DNA of 26,990 nt from Oleispira sp964022115 (GTDB lineage: Bacteria > Pseudomonadota > Gammaproteobacteria > Pseudomonadales > Oceanobacteraceae): positions 1 to 26,990 of the forward strand of contig CAXIBC010000033.1 of assembly GCA_964022115.1 (NCBI GenBank), read 5' to 3'. The position numbers and the translations under genes were made by a program. This document shows, in pieces, positions 1 to 9,083 of the stretch. The notes below the pieces were generated by a model, which ran no database searches, was not told the origin of the DNA, and was given only the letters and a program-made list of their open reading frames with translations. Numbering within the stretch: position 1 is the stretch's first letter; the number at the start of each line of letters is the position of its first letter.

Positions 1-1116
1 TTCAGGGTAAGCAATTTGATAAAGAGGACGATAGCTATCATAAGTAGCATTATCATTTACCGAACGATCATCACCATTACCCAAAACCCCTGCGCGGTCT
101 TGGTTGGTCAAGGTACCGTTAATAAAGGGTAAGCGACTATGGATATTCATGTAATAAACACCAAACTCAGTATCGCCTAATGCTTCAGAATACCAACGAA
201 CAGCCATACCATATTGGCCATCGTCTCTGGCTTCATCATCCTTTAGGCGCTCTGTCATTGGTGCAACACGCTCAGTCAGAGGCACACCCGCTTCTAGCTC
301 GAGATCACGAAATGCTAGCATATCGCGTTCATCCGTTTCGCCACCCAATACTACTGGGCCACAACCGTCAGCTACAAAGTCAGCGGTAGAGAAGAAAGTA
401 CCACATGGATCTGAACGGGTTTTTTCCCATTCAAGCTGGTAAAACGCTTCAATACTCACGTCGGCAGAAACACCAATAGAGGTATAAAGCATATTAACCG
501 GTAACAGACCGTCTTTAACTTCAGCGCCAGGACGACGGAAAGCTGCCGCATCAACAGGGTTAATGCTGTTAATACCACCTTGTATAAAGGTACTTTCACC
601 CCAGCTCACCACTTGACGACCTACACGGAAAGTCGCAGGCATGTCGCCAAGGTCGAAATCGGCCCAAACGAACGCATCTAACAGGTCATAACCGCTTCCG
701 GATGCATCTTTTGTGGCGTCGTTTAGCTCTTTAAACTCACGCTCGCCATCCATCAACTCAGTATCATAGAAAGCTTTCGCACGGAAGAAACCACCATAGT
801 TGTTATAGTTGATTTCTAAGTCAGTCGAGTACTTAACAACATTGGTATAAATACCATTTTCTTTAAAGTTCAGTGTGCCATCATCATAATTGTATGAGGA
901 ACCTTTACCTTCAAAGCCCATAGCTTCTGCATTACCCGGCATAACATTCTTGGCATCCGGAGCTTCCGTACGCATTGCTATACCATAACTAAGGGTATTG
1001 TCCCACTGAACAGCCATATCACCGAAATTAAATTCGGTAGCCTGCGCTGTGAAAGCCGCAGACGCTAATGCCAGTGCCAATGGAGCTTTCTTGAACATTT
1101 TATTCATTTCTCTCAT
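1..1116 (-). CDS. DUF1302 family outer-membrane protein, C-terminus outside window
   Basis: This is an open frame of 372 codons on the minus strand that starts at 1116 and leaves the window without a stop, so only the N-terminal part is visible. A second in-frame ATG lies at 1107. I prefer 1116 because a GGAG box sits about ten bases upstream of it. The protein begins with a short basic stretch and a hydrophobic, alanine-rich segment ending near AQA, a classical Sec signal peptide. What follows is beta-rich, with the segment FRVGRQVVSWGES and the NSINPVDA region that I associate with DUF1302 proteins. DUF1302 proteins are predicted beta-barrels of the outer membrane, often with a DUF1329 partner; their exact role is not settled. 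The start is only 23 bp after the stop of the lipase gene, with no terminator between, so the two are probably co-transcribed. I infer a channel or binding role for lipid products. Confidence 0.8.
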   Translation of the reverse strand, partial: MREMNKMFKKAPLALALASAAFTAQATEFNFGDMAVQWDNTLSYGIAMRTEAPDAKNVMPGNAEAMGFEGKGSSYNYDDGTLNFKENGIYTNVVKYSTDLEINYNNYGGFFRAKAFYDTELMDGEREFKELNDATKDASGSGYDLLDAFVWADFDLGDMPATFRVGRQVVSWGESTFIQGGINSINPVDAAAFRRPGAEVKDGLLPVNMLYTSIGVSADVSIEAFYQLEWEKTRSDPCGTFFSTADFVADGCGPVVLGGETDERDMLAFRDLELEAGVPLTERVAPMTERLKDDEARDDGQYGMAVRWYSEALGDTEFGVYYMNIHSRLPFINGTLTNQDRAGVLGNGDDRSVNDNATYDSYRPLYQIAYPE

Positions 1117-1139
1117 TTTTGTTATTCTCCAATGAATAC

Positions 1140-4100
1140 TTATTGTACTGGCGTATAGTCAGATTGTTCTGCTGCTATGCCATCAACTTCCGCCGGATCA
1201 AGCTCTTCTCCTGGCTCTGGTCCCCCTATTGTTCCTGTTACCGGTGCCGCAAAGAAAGTACTCATTTGCGCCATCATAGTATCAAAGGCGGCGGTATCGT
1301 CTACTGCAACAAAGGTTACATGACTGCCTTTATCAAACGGGATATAGACTTTATTACTTGGCGTTGCTTGAGCAATGTTAGTGCTATTAACTTGAGTCAA
1401 CCCCATTTGCTCTGCTAGAGGCGTAGTACCTACCAATGGCATAGCCGATGATGGAAGATTTTGCATCGCTGTATCAACACCATTAAGTTTATAAGTTAAA
1501 CCTGGCATTACATTGACATAAGGGTTGGTTTCAGCAGCTTTGAAATAATCATCATTAGGTACTACGTGATCTGGTGGATATACACCAGTAGTATTAGATG
1601 TAGCAAATGCCTGGATAAATGCCGCAGGGATTTTATCGCCTTTAGGGCCATCACCACAGGTACCGGTTGCTAAGTCAAAGTTTGGACAGTCACCACCACC
1701 TATCATGCTATACATCATCACAGGGGTATCATCGCTACGTAAAAGATCCGCAAAGTTAATAGCATCAATGCTATTTAAAGCGGCTTGAAACATAGACTCA
1801 TATTTTTGCAAGCTACTGGAATCTTGAGCTAGGTTCAAGCCAGCAAAGACCCTAGTTGAGAATGCCGGTGAGTTTTCTAGCATTTTAGGTAATGAAGCTC
1901 CAGGACTCGCTAATACAACCCCTTGAATTTTAGGAAGATTGCTATTCTTAGCTTGAACCGCTGCTTGGTTATTAACCGCAGCAAACGTTGCCGCAACAAT
2001 AGCACCTAAAGAATTACCCGCGATGTAAACCCTATCAGTATCGAGATCTGGATTACCATCACCATCAATATCAATGGCGCCTAGCGTTGCATTCAAATGC
2101 ATTAAATCAACGACGGCTTGACGTAAATTGTCACGAGTACGTCCCATGTTACCTAGGTTTATGAAGTGAGAACCTGAGCTACCTACAGCAGGAGTTCCAT
2201 CAGTACCGTTAGTATCAACAGTGCCATCAAAATCCATCGCTATACGGGCGTTAGTCCCTGCTTGAGAAGCAATGTTGCGGTGACGCTCTTCGATATTTTC
2301 AAAGGTTGTACCCGCAGATTGAGCTGCTGCTGCATAACCAAAACTACCATTTTCAACATTGAAACCCCTTAAATCATTATCAGCAGGGTCTCCATTGCGG
2401 TCATTGGCAATTGGTGCGACACCATGAGCAGGTAGGTCCAAAGCAACGGTAACGTAGCAATCTAACGCCATCTTAGTACCCACACCAATACTCGAACTAC
2501 GATCGGTGGTAATGCCGTGTACGTAGATAAGGGTTGGGAACTTGGTCATACCAAGACAGTTTTTACCATTAGCACCCGGTACCAAGCTGTAGTCGATGGC
2601 TGAAGGCACTGTCATTAAGACCGGCGCATATTCTTTTTTATCAAGCTCTACTAAAGGATAGCGATAAGTAACATTCGTCATACCACCGCTATAACCAATA
2701 ACATTACCGTTTTCATCCTTCTCTGCCGTAACTCCTTCTTCCGTCAATTTACCGGTAGCAGGATCAAACGTCATATTATCCGAAGGTGGGTTCAGCTGAT
2801 CTTCAGCGGCCCAAACATCGTCACTAGCATAACTAAGCTTTACAACCTGACTGATCAATTCAGCATCACCACTGGCTAATGCTTCTGCATTAGTCATTGC
2901 CGGAGCTGACAAACCAACAGGTAATTCAATTTGACCTTGAACAAAGTTAATACCTATATCAGCCTCGGTCGTTATACCATTGGTCGATACTTCGTGAGGT
3001 ATTACATCAAAGGTCTGCTCACTCGGCGTTGCAAGGGTTGCGGTAATACCAGCGATCACTTGCGCATCATTTGCTTGAGCAACAATTTCTGTTTGATAAG
3101 CAGTCGTTGCTTTTACGTTTGCAATCTCGGCTTCGGTTGGATTTTCTGGATCGGCAAAAGTGATGCCTTCAGAATCCGCTACATTTTTAACGATCGTTAA
3201 AATGGCATTTGCGGCCGCGGCCTCGGCTTGTTCTTCAGTAGCGCCTTGTTGCAGTGCTCCACCTTTTGTTGCAGCAAAGACCAGTTTTTCTGCCGTCTCT
3301 GGTTGCGAAGCCAATGCTTCAACAAACAACTGAGGCGCAGCAATTGTTGTTAGAACTTCTGTCGTACCACCGGTTGTAAAGGCATAGCTTAAAACAATGT
3401 CTTTTTGAGCCAAGCCGCTACTGGCTGCAGTTAAATAACCCGCTGCGATACTCTCCCAGCCTTGTACGGCATCTCTAACCGGCGCTAAAAGTGAACTCGG
3501 TAAACCTAAGTTGCCCGACAATAAGCTGTATTCAGATGAGCGAGCAATAGGATTACCCTTTGAATCGCTGATCTTGTTAGTAAGTGCAACAATATACTTA
3601 GTTTTTGGCTCTAACGGATTGACTAAGTTAATTCGTAAATTATAAGTTTTACCATCATCTAAGGTTAAATAGCTAACGGTGTAATCCACACCAGGTACTG
3701 GCTGACCTTCGTCATCAATAGGATTGCCACCCCAAAGCTCCGTCGCAACAGGAATAATACTTCCTGCTAAATCCAATGCATCAATGCGAGGATCATCTTT
3801 AGCATTACGCAACTTAATTAGGTTAACCGAAAATGCTTGCTGGATAGAAGCAGCATCAAGACCTGCGGTAAATTCAATATCGATAGGCGCGCTAATCGAT
3901 GCACCATCGATAGAGTTTAATGCGGTTGTTACAGGTGGCTGAGTATCACCTGCGCTGGCAGTACCATCAGTCACCGCAGCATTAGCGAATATCAAATCAT
4001 TCATAAGGGGCAGCTTTTTATTCGCTGCTGAAAATACTGGGGTTGTTGCGCCAGGATTAGCCGCTGTACCCGCCGTCACGGGATTGGTTGCTACTTCATT

Positions 4101-4187
4101 ATTACCGGCTGTACTACTAATGTTACAGCCCGTTAGTCCCGCTGTGCTTGCTGCAATAGCGAGACTTAGGAGGGTCTTCTTCACCAT
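1140..4187 (-). CDS. Pla-1/cef (VolA-like) surface lipoprotein lipase
   Basis: This 1015-aa protein starts with a lipoprotein signal peptide: KK, a hydrophobic core, and the lipobox LTGC with the acylated Cys at residue 21. A low-complexity Ala/Thr/Asn linker follows, then an Ig-like region at about 85-225 with the phrase LEPKTKYIVALTNKISD, common in this lipase family. The alpha/beta-hydrolase fold occupies the C-terminal half. Tyr-Val-His-Gly at 555-558 marks the oxyanion-hole strand, GNSLG at 724-728 carries the nucleophile Ser726, and His956 in GSHVTF is the likely catalytic histidine. Length and order match the extracellular lipase Pla-1/cef family, whose Vibrio member VolA is a surface-exposed lysophospholipase. 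The expected role is hydrolysis of exogenous phospholipid or neutral lipid at the cell surface. It is transcribed ahead of the DUF1302 gene and diverges from the thiolase. The actual substrate cannot be read from sequence. Confidence 0.88.
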   Translation of the reverse strand: MVKKTLLSLAIAASTAGLTGCNISSTAGNNEVATNPVTAGTAANPGATTPVFSAANKKLPLMNDLIFANAAVTDGTASAGDTQPPVTTALNSIDGASISAPIDIEFTAGLDAASIQQAFSVNLIKLRNAKDDPRIDALDLAGSIIPVATELWGGNPIDDEGQPVPGVDYTVSYLTLDDGKTYNLRINLVNPLEPKTKYIVALTNKISDSKGNPIARSSEYSLLSGNLGLPSSLLAPVRDAVQGWESIAAGYLTAASSGLAQKDIVLSYAFTTGGTTEVLTTIAAPQLFVEALASQPETAEKLVFAATKGGALQQGATEEQAEAAAANAILTIVKNVADSEGITFADPENPTEAEIANVKATTAYQTEIVAQANDAQVIAGITATLATPSEQTFDVIPHEVSTNGITTEADIGINFVQGQIELPVGLSAPAMTNAEALASGDAELISQVVKLSYASDDVWAAEDQLNPPSDNMTFDPATGKLTEEGVTAEKDENGNVIGYSGGMTNVTYRYPLVELDKKEYAPVLMTVPSAIDYSLVPGANGKNCLGMTKFPTLIYVHGITTDRSSSIGVGTKMALDCYVTVALDLPAHGVAPIANDRNGDPADNDLRGFNVENGSFGYAAAAQSAGTTFENIEERHRNIASQAGTNARIAMDFDGTVDTNGTDGTPAVGSSGSHFINLGNMGRTRDNLRQAVVDLMHLNATLGAIDIDGDGNPDLDTDRVYIAGNSLGAIVAATFAAVNNQAAVQAKNSNLPKIQGVVLASPGASLPKMLENSPAFSTRVFAGLNLAQDSSSLQKYESMFQAALNSIDAINFADLLRSDDTPVMMYSMIGGGDCPNFDLATGTCGDGPKGDKIPAAFIQAFATSNTTGVYPPDHVVPNDDYFKAAETNPYVNVMPGLTYKLNGVDTAMQNLPSSAMPLVGTTPLAEQMGLTQVNSTNIAQATPSNKVYIPFDKGSHVTFVAVDDTAAFDTMMAQMSTFFAAPVTGTIGGPEPGEELDPAEVDGIAAEQSDYTPVQ

Positions 4188-4576
4188 AGGTCTACCTGTC
4201 TTCTAATTGTTATGATTATTGTTTATGAATTAGATGTGGCCTCTTTAGCCCACTTCTACCAGATACATCGACTATAAACACCTATTTAATCATACTCATC
4301 ACTCTTTAGTATGATTCGTGAAAGTTATTAGCCGAGATTTTGTTTCATCACGTAACAAGTTAGACCATCTGCTCAGTTTTACTAGTTAAATACGCTGTTT
4401 AGGCCCTAATAACCCCAGCTTGATTAATAATTACTCAATATTGACCTAATATCATCTAATCCCAACTCACTACCCTACCCGAGTAAAATCTCACTACTAC
4501 ACCCTTGAACTGTTATCGCATACAATAGCGCCACATTTTTATCTTCATTTAAATTATTCCATTCGAGGAAACAGAG
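4188..4576. other. Divergent intergenic region, lipase / thiolase
   Basis: This 389-bp AT-rich stretch separates the divergent lipase and thiolase starts and must hold promoters for both. The thiolase has a clear ribosome site, GAGG at 4565-4568, eight bases before its ATG. I looked for sigma-70 pairs: TACAAT at 4521-4526 is a fair -10, but no -35 lies at the right distance. I see no convincing operator palindrome, no RNA gene and no credible small ORF here. Confidence 0.6.
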
Positions 4577-5764
4577 ATGGCTAAGCAAGATAACGTAGTA
4601 ATTGTTGGTGCAGCCCGCACGCCAATGGGTGGCTTTAATGGCAGCCTAAGTTCAGTCAGTGCGACTGACCTTGGCGCAATTGCGATCAAAGAAGCGGTTT
4701 CACGCGCTGGTATTAACGCGGCTGATGTGGAAGATGTTGTAATGGGTTGTGTATTGCCTGCGGGTCTTAAGCAAGGCCCTGCTCGCCAAGCTATGCGCAA
4801 AGCTGGCTTAGTCGACGCTACTGGCGCAACCACGATCAACAAGCTTTGTGGTTCTGGCATGAAAGCGACTATGTTTGCTCACGATGCGATTAAAGCCGGT
4901 ACGGTTGATATCTCTGTTGCCGGTGGCATGGAATCTATGTCTAACGCGCCATATATTCTTGAAGGTGTGCGTACTGGCTTACGTATGGGCGCGGGTAAAG
5001 CACCCGAAGATCACATGTTCTTAGATGGCCTTCAAGACGCAGAAACCGGTCGTTTAATGGGCTCTTTTGCGCAAGATGTGGCGACTAAGAAAGGCTATAC
5101 CCGTGAAGACATGGATGAATACGCTATCATGTCTTTAACTCGCGCCAAAGCAGCCATCGAAGGTGGTTTGAATACCGCTGAAATCGTTCCTGTTACGGTT
5201 AAGTCTCGTAAAGGCGAAACACTGGTTGAGAATGACGAGCAGCCATTCAATGCCAACATCGAAAAGATTCCTTCTTTACGCCCTGCTTTTGCTAAAGACG
5301 GCACGATTACCGCGGCTAACGCCTCTTCTATCTCAGACGGTGCTTCTGCATTGGTATTAATGCGTGAAAGCACGGCCGAAGAAAAAGGCGCTACGCCTTT
5401 GGCTCGTATTGTGGCCCATAGCACGCATTCTCAGCATCCTTCTGAGTTTACTATTGCACCGTGTGGCGCGATTGAAAAAGTATTGACTAAAGCGGGCTGG
5501 AACAAAGATGACGTTGATTTGTTTGAAATCAACGAAGCCTTCGCTATGGTTGCTATGATGCCGATTCGTGATCTTGATTTGGATATTGAGAAAGTAAACA
5601 TCTACGGTGGTGCTTGTGCTCAGGGTCATCCAGTAGGTTCTACCGGCTCTCGTTTAATCGTTACCCTAATCAACGCGCTTAAGAATACCGGTGGCACTAA
5701 AGGTATTGCTGCGCTTTGTATCGGTGGTGGTGAAGCGACGGCCATCGCGATTGAGTTGGTATAA
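4577..5764 (+). CDS. Acetyl-CoA acetyltransferase (thiolase II)
   Basis: This 395-aa protein is a complete thiolase. Cys91 in KLCGSGMKA is the acyl-accepting nucleophile, NEAF lies at 319-322, His351 is in GHPVGSTGSR, and Cys381 in CIGGGEA is the base cysteine. These positions lie within three residues of those in Zoogloea thiolase (89, 348, 378), so nothing is missing. The reaction is reversible condensation of two acetyl-CoA to acetoacetyl-CoA, or thiolysis of short 3-ketoacyl-CoA. Length and motifs favour the AtoB/PhaA type over the FadA type, although FadI/FadA-like activity cannot be excluded. The gene stands alone, with GAGG before the ATG and a strong hairpin terminator after it. Its place opposite a surface lipase suggests a link to fatty-acid use, but no beta-oxidation partner or PHA gene is in view. 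Confidence 0.93.
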   Translation: MAKQDNVVIVGAARTPMGGFNGSLSSVSATDLGAIAIKEAVSRAGINAADVEDVVMGCVLPAGLKQGPARQAMRKAGLVDATGATTINKLCGSGMKATMFAHDAIKAGTVDISVAGGMESMSNAPYILEGVRTGLRMGAGKAPEDHMFLDGLQDAETGRLMGSFAQDVATKKGYTREDMDEYAIMSLTRAKAAIEGGLNTAEIVPVTVKSRKGETLVENDEQPFNANIEKIPSLRPAFAKDGTITAANASSISDGASALVLMRESTAEEKGATPLARIVAHSTHSQHPSEFTIAPCGAIEKVLTKAGWNKDDVDLFEINEAFAMVAMMPIRDLDLDIEKVNIYGGACAQGHPVGSTGSRLIVTLINALKNTGGTKGIAALCIGGGEATAIAIELV

Positions 5765-5814
5765 TCCTTTTTATTGCTAACGAGCCGGTAAATTAGCTCG
5801 TTCTGATAGAAAGC

Positions 5815-5864
5815 AAAAAGCCGCTATTATCACTCTAATTTAGAGCAGTAATAGCGGCTTTTTT
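5815..5864. terminator. Bidirectional rho-independent terminator
   Basis: A long perfect stem pairs AAAAAGCCGCTATTA (5815-5829) with TAATAGCGGCTTTTT (5849-5863) around a 19-base loop, with A- and T-runs on its two sides. It lies between the convergent ends of the thiolase and the TRAP permease gene, so it can terminate transcription from either side. Confidence 0.9.
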
Positions 5865-5877
5865 GTTTGCTTAAGTT

Positions 5878-8001
5878 TTAATTATAGCCGATCGCCAGCG
5901 GCAAGAAGGCCACTATGATTAACGCAATCCCCATGACGGTTAACGGTAATAAGATTTTCTCGTGACGATACCAGAAGTTATGCCCTTCTTGTGACGCCAG
6001 CTCAACCTCTCTCTCCCCAACCACTTGCCGGGTTAATAAGTGGTTCAAGGCCACAGGTGGACTTAAATACCCTAGTTCAAAGGCTACTAAAGTCACCATC
6101 CAGAAATGCACTGGGTCTATGCCACTGTCGTAAGCAATAGAAGCGATCGTTGCACTCACCAAAATCACCGCGCCATACGGATCCATAATCATGCCGATAA
6201 CCACTAGGATTGCCACCAGTAACCCCATGGCTAACCAAATAGAGTCAAAACCCGCAGGAACCAGGTCCATCATATGAGAACGCTCTACTACACCACCAAT
6301 ACTCACAGATAATCCCATCAGCATTAACAAGGCACCAATATGCCCAGTGGTTTCCGTAGTTGCTTCACGCAATGTTTTCTCAATCGAATCATTACCGCTT
6401 TTCAAATCTTTCCAAGATTCTTCTAAACGATTTTCAATATGATCGATATTCATTTGCGCACGACTCATTTTCTCTTCACTAATGCGCTCGTAAACCAATA
6501 CGACTAATAACATAACCGGCAAGATGAAGGGGGCGGAAAACTCGTCTAAATACGCATTTAAGAATACGGCATAAAAGGCCAGAGTCAAACCGATCAAAAC
6601 AGCATAAGGAACCAGTTTCCAGAGTGCTTTTTTAGTACCAGGCCAAGCATTAGAAGCTTTTTCAATGCTAATAGTGCCTTGCTTCGTTAGCATAGCAATA
6701 GCCGCAAACAAGGCTGCGGTTAATAAGAATACGTTAAGCCCCCAACCAAATAACTGGTCTGTGGTTACTTCTTTATTCAATGCGGCAATAATAACTACCA
6801 ACAAACACGGGCGTAATACAACCCCCATACTACCTGACATCGCCGTAGCCGCTAAAGCCAACTGTCGACGCGCACCAGAGCGACGTAATTCATTATAAAT
6901 TAAACCACCAATAGCGATTACGAAAATACCCGATGCCCCGGTATAAGCAGTCGGTAAGGCAGCAATAACGACAACAACAACCGCTAACATTTCTGGCGGT
7001 AGGTTCCATGGACGAAAGACATCAAAAACCGCCTGCGCCATTTTAGTACGCTTAACTAGCATACCAATCCAAACATACAAACCCACATTCAAGAATAACT
7101 GAGATAGCTCCATCATCTGATTTAGGTAGATACCGATACCCGCAGCGTGGCCATTTAAAATGAAATAGCTACCAGAAATAATACACATAGTGGCATATAA
7201 GGGCACAGCCAACTGAGCTTTCAAGAAGCTTCCACCCGGCTTGGCATCTTTAGGGATAACTAAAAATTGATATAGGCTCAATAAAAGAATAGAACCAAAG
7301 CCTACGATCCATAAATAATGCAAATAGCCATGCTCAGCTTTGACTTCTACACCCGCATTAAATACCACATCTTTAAAGCTATATACTGAGTAAAACAATA
7401 TGCCACTAGCAACCAGCTGAGCAAAAGACGCTACCCGATAGTCCATCACGGTTTGCATAGGACGCAAGGCAATATGATGACGGCGGAATAGAGCGGTCAT
7501 CCCACAGATTAATACCAATACCGCCAGCATGATGCGCTGCGCATGCAATCCAAACTCACCAAAGTCAGCAATACCGAGTTCGATGGCGCGAAATGCTTGA
7601 ACCGCTGGCGTAATACGCTCTGTGGTACTAGCATATGCTTGATGCTTTGCTTGGCAAACGGCTTTAGCATTCTCCAAGGATTGGCGTAAAACATTCTCAT
7701 CGATAGGCTCAGGATCATCATCAAACAGATCCCACTCATCCTCTTCAGCGACAACCGCTGACTCAGCAACCAATAAGGCTAATTGAGAATCAATATCCCC
7801 ATTAATGTCACACCTAGGCTGTACGGGATCAGATCGAAGCTGAAAATAACCATCCCAGATGTTTTCACCCAGCTTCAATAGCTGAGCATGGGTCGCATGG
7901 CTGGTATTTAATAATATGACAAAAATTAATACCAAAAAGGCGGGCATGGCAGCCAGCCATTCAAAGCCAGTTCGGTTCGCTAAGCGAAGAGTCTGGATCA
8001 T
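5878..8001 (-). CDS. TRAP transporter fused QM permease (DctM-like)
   Basis: This 707-aa integral membrane protein ends with a DctM-type large permease domain. Recognisable parts are LPTAYTGASGIFVIAIGG near 349-366, SGSMGVVLRPCLLVV near 389-403, and the C-terminal DPYGAVILVSA and ELGYLSPPVALNHLL segments. It is longer than a normal DctM because an N-terminal region of about 290 residues carries extra helices (about 18-32, 157-172, 190-208, 228-249, 265-283), consistent with a fused small DctQ subunit. Between the first two helices is an extracytoplasmic loop of about 120 residues with a very acidic run near 86-102 (EEDEWDLFDDDPEPIDE) and two Cys. A charged helical insertion occupies about 504-552. 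TRAP permeases import substrates by ion-coupled transport using a periplasmic binding protein. The upstream gene supplies that protein, with 75 bp between them. The substrate is unknown. Confidence 0.85.
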   Translation of the reverse strand: MIQTLRLANRTGFEWLAAMPAFLVLIFVILLNTSHATHAQLLKLGENIWDGYFQLRSDPVQPRCDINGDIDSQLALLVAESAVVAEEDEWDLFDDDPEPIDENVLRQSLENAKAVCQAKHQAYASTTERITPAVQAFRAIELGIADFGEFGLHAQRIMLAVLVLICGMTALFRRHHIALRPMQTVMDYRVASFAQLVASGILFYSVYSFKDVVFNAGVEVKAEHGYLHYLWIVGFGSILLLSLYQFLVIPKDAKPGGSFLKAQLAVPLYATMCIISGSYFILNGHAAGIGIYLNQMMELSQLFLNVGLYVWIGMLVKRTKMAQAVFDVFRPWNLPPEMLAVVVVVIAALPTAYTGASGIFVIAIGGLIYNELRRSGARRQLALAATAMSGSMGVVLRPCLLVVIIAALNKEVTTDQLFGWGLNVFLLTAALFAAIAMLTKQGTISIEKASNAWPGTKKALWKLVPYAVLIGLTLAFYAVFLNAYLDEFSAPFILPVMLLVVLVYERISEEKMSRAQMNIDHIENRLEESWKDLKSGNDSIEKTLREATTETTGHIGALLMLMGLSVSIGGVVERSHMMDLVPAGFDSIWLAMGLLVAILVVIGMIMDPYGAVILVSATIASIAYDSGIDPVHFWMVTLVAFELGYLSPPVALNHLLTRQVVGEREVELASQEGHNFWYRHEKILLPLTVMGIALIIVAFLPLAIGYN

Positions 8002-8076
8002 GTTTTTTACCTTTATTCAACGGATATACTTATTATATTTATTGTAATAATCACTAAGCAGGCTCAATGATTATAT

Positions 8077-9081
8077 TTATTCTAACTTTTCTGCGCACTC
8101 AGCGGCGGCTGGGTTAGTCTTACAGCGTAACTTTCTCATTAGCTTTAACATCTTGCCATCATAGGTACCTTGATCGCGTAGTTTAATACGCACATCACGC
8201 AACATACTAGCGTATTGTTGCTTAGTATCATCCGACAAATCAATCCAATACTTAGGGTCAATTTCTTTTGTTTCTCTTTCTACGAATTCATTCACACGGT
8301 CAAAATAGCTAGCAACTAAAGTACGTGACTTTTGTCCGAAACCAGCAGGGAATTTATCCCGACGAATTAATATCTGAAAATCCATATAAGCCAAGGCAAA
8401 ACGTAAAATACCACCATTATCTTGCAACCCCTTATAAAGCTCTAAAGGTTTATAAGCCACGGCTGGGGCATAAGCCACATCAACACTGCCGTTATTAAAC
8501 TTACCAGAGAAGTTCGCCGAGTTGGACGGTACCATGGAAGCACCGATATGATTCACCAAGAAGATAGAAGGCTGGTCATAATCAATGGTCGCAATGCGCT
8601 TACCTGATAACTCCTCTATCGTAGCAACCTCTTTATCACGGGTGAATAAGTATATAGGCCCTGCGGGCATAATACCCGCCACTTCATACTGCCCCTCACG
8701 CATGTACTTAGCCGCTTTCGGACCAGAGATTGTTGCTAACAAAGTACGCAGCATATTTTCATCACTGATTGCACCTACGGCTTCAATCGTTGCAGCGAAC
8801 TTATTGAACGGGCGCGCGCGGGCACCCGTGACGAACGCCGCATCACACTGACCGGCTTTAAAATCATCAACAGCAATTTTTTCATCGGTATAAGCGCGAG
8901 GCTCAACATCAACCCCCCACTCAAAGGCGGCATTACGATAATCTTTCATCATATTAAATAGGGAGCCATTACCCCCTAAAGGATCAAAGACACAAATACT
9001 CAATTTAGGTAGCTGCTGTTGAGATGTTTGAGCCAATACCAAAGCGGGCAACATCAAGGCAAAAAATATCAAAGCACGCAT
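8077..9081 (-). CDS. Putative periplasmic solute-binding protein of the TRAP system
   Basis: This 334-aa protein has a clear Sec signal peptide, MRALIFFALMLPALVLA followed by Gln18. The mature part has the layout of a type II periplasmic binding protein: an opening strand LSICVFDPLGG, a middle segment with LSGKRIATIDYDQPS, and a second lobe with VDVAYAPAVAY. It resembles the putative solute-binding proteins (I think DUF6091) seen beside TRAP permeases in marine gammaproteobacteria rather than classical DctP; the usual DctP arginine motif is not obvious. The C-terminus is basic and holds two Cys (RCKTNPAAAEC) that could form a disulfide. It starts two bases after the stop of the upstream lipoprotein gene, so the two are surely translated from one message. 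The family assignment is from memory and context; ligand binding is inferred. Confidence 0.75.
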   Translation of the reverse strand: MRALIFFALMLPALVLAQTSQQQLPKLSICVFDPLGGNGSLFNMMKDYRNAAFEWGVDVEPRAYTDEKIAVDDFKAGQCDAAFVTGARARPFNKFAATIEAVGAISDENMLRTLLATISGPKAAKYMREGQYEVAGIMPAGPIYLFTRDKEVATIEELSGKRIATIDYDQPSIFLVNHIGASMVPSNSANFSGKFNNGSVDVAYAPAVAYKPLELYKGLQDNGGILRFALAYMDFQILIRRDKFPAGFGQKSRTLVASYFDRVNEFVERETKEIDPKYWIDLSDDTKQQYASMLRDVRIKLRDQGTYDGKMLKLMRKLRCKTNPAAAECAEKLE

Positions 9082-9083
9082 AA

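Noticed and set aside
4505..4526. Promoter pair TTGAAC / TACAAT before the thiolase
   Set aside because: The spacer is only 10 bp, far too short for sigma-70.
4549..4860. Minus-strand frame opposite the start of the thiolase
   Set aside because: It overlaps a clear thiolase with all catalytic residues, and its translation has biased Ala/Pro/Ser composition without any motif.
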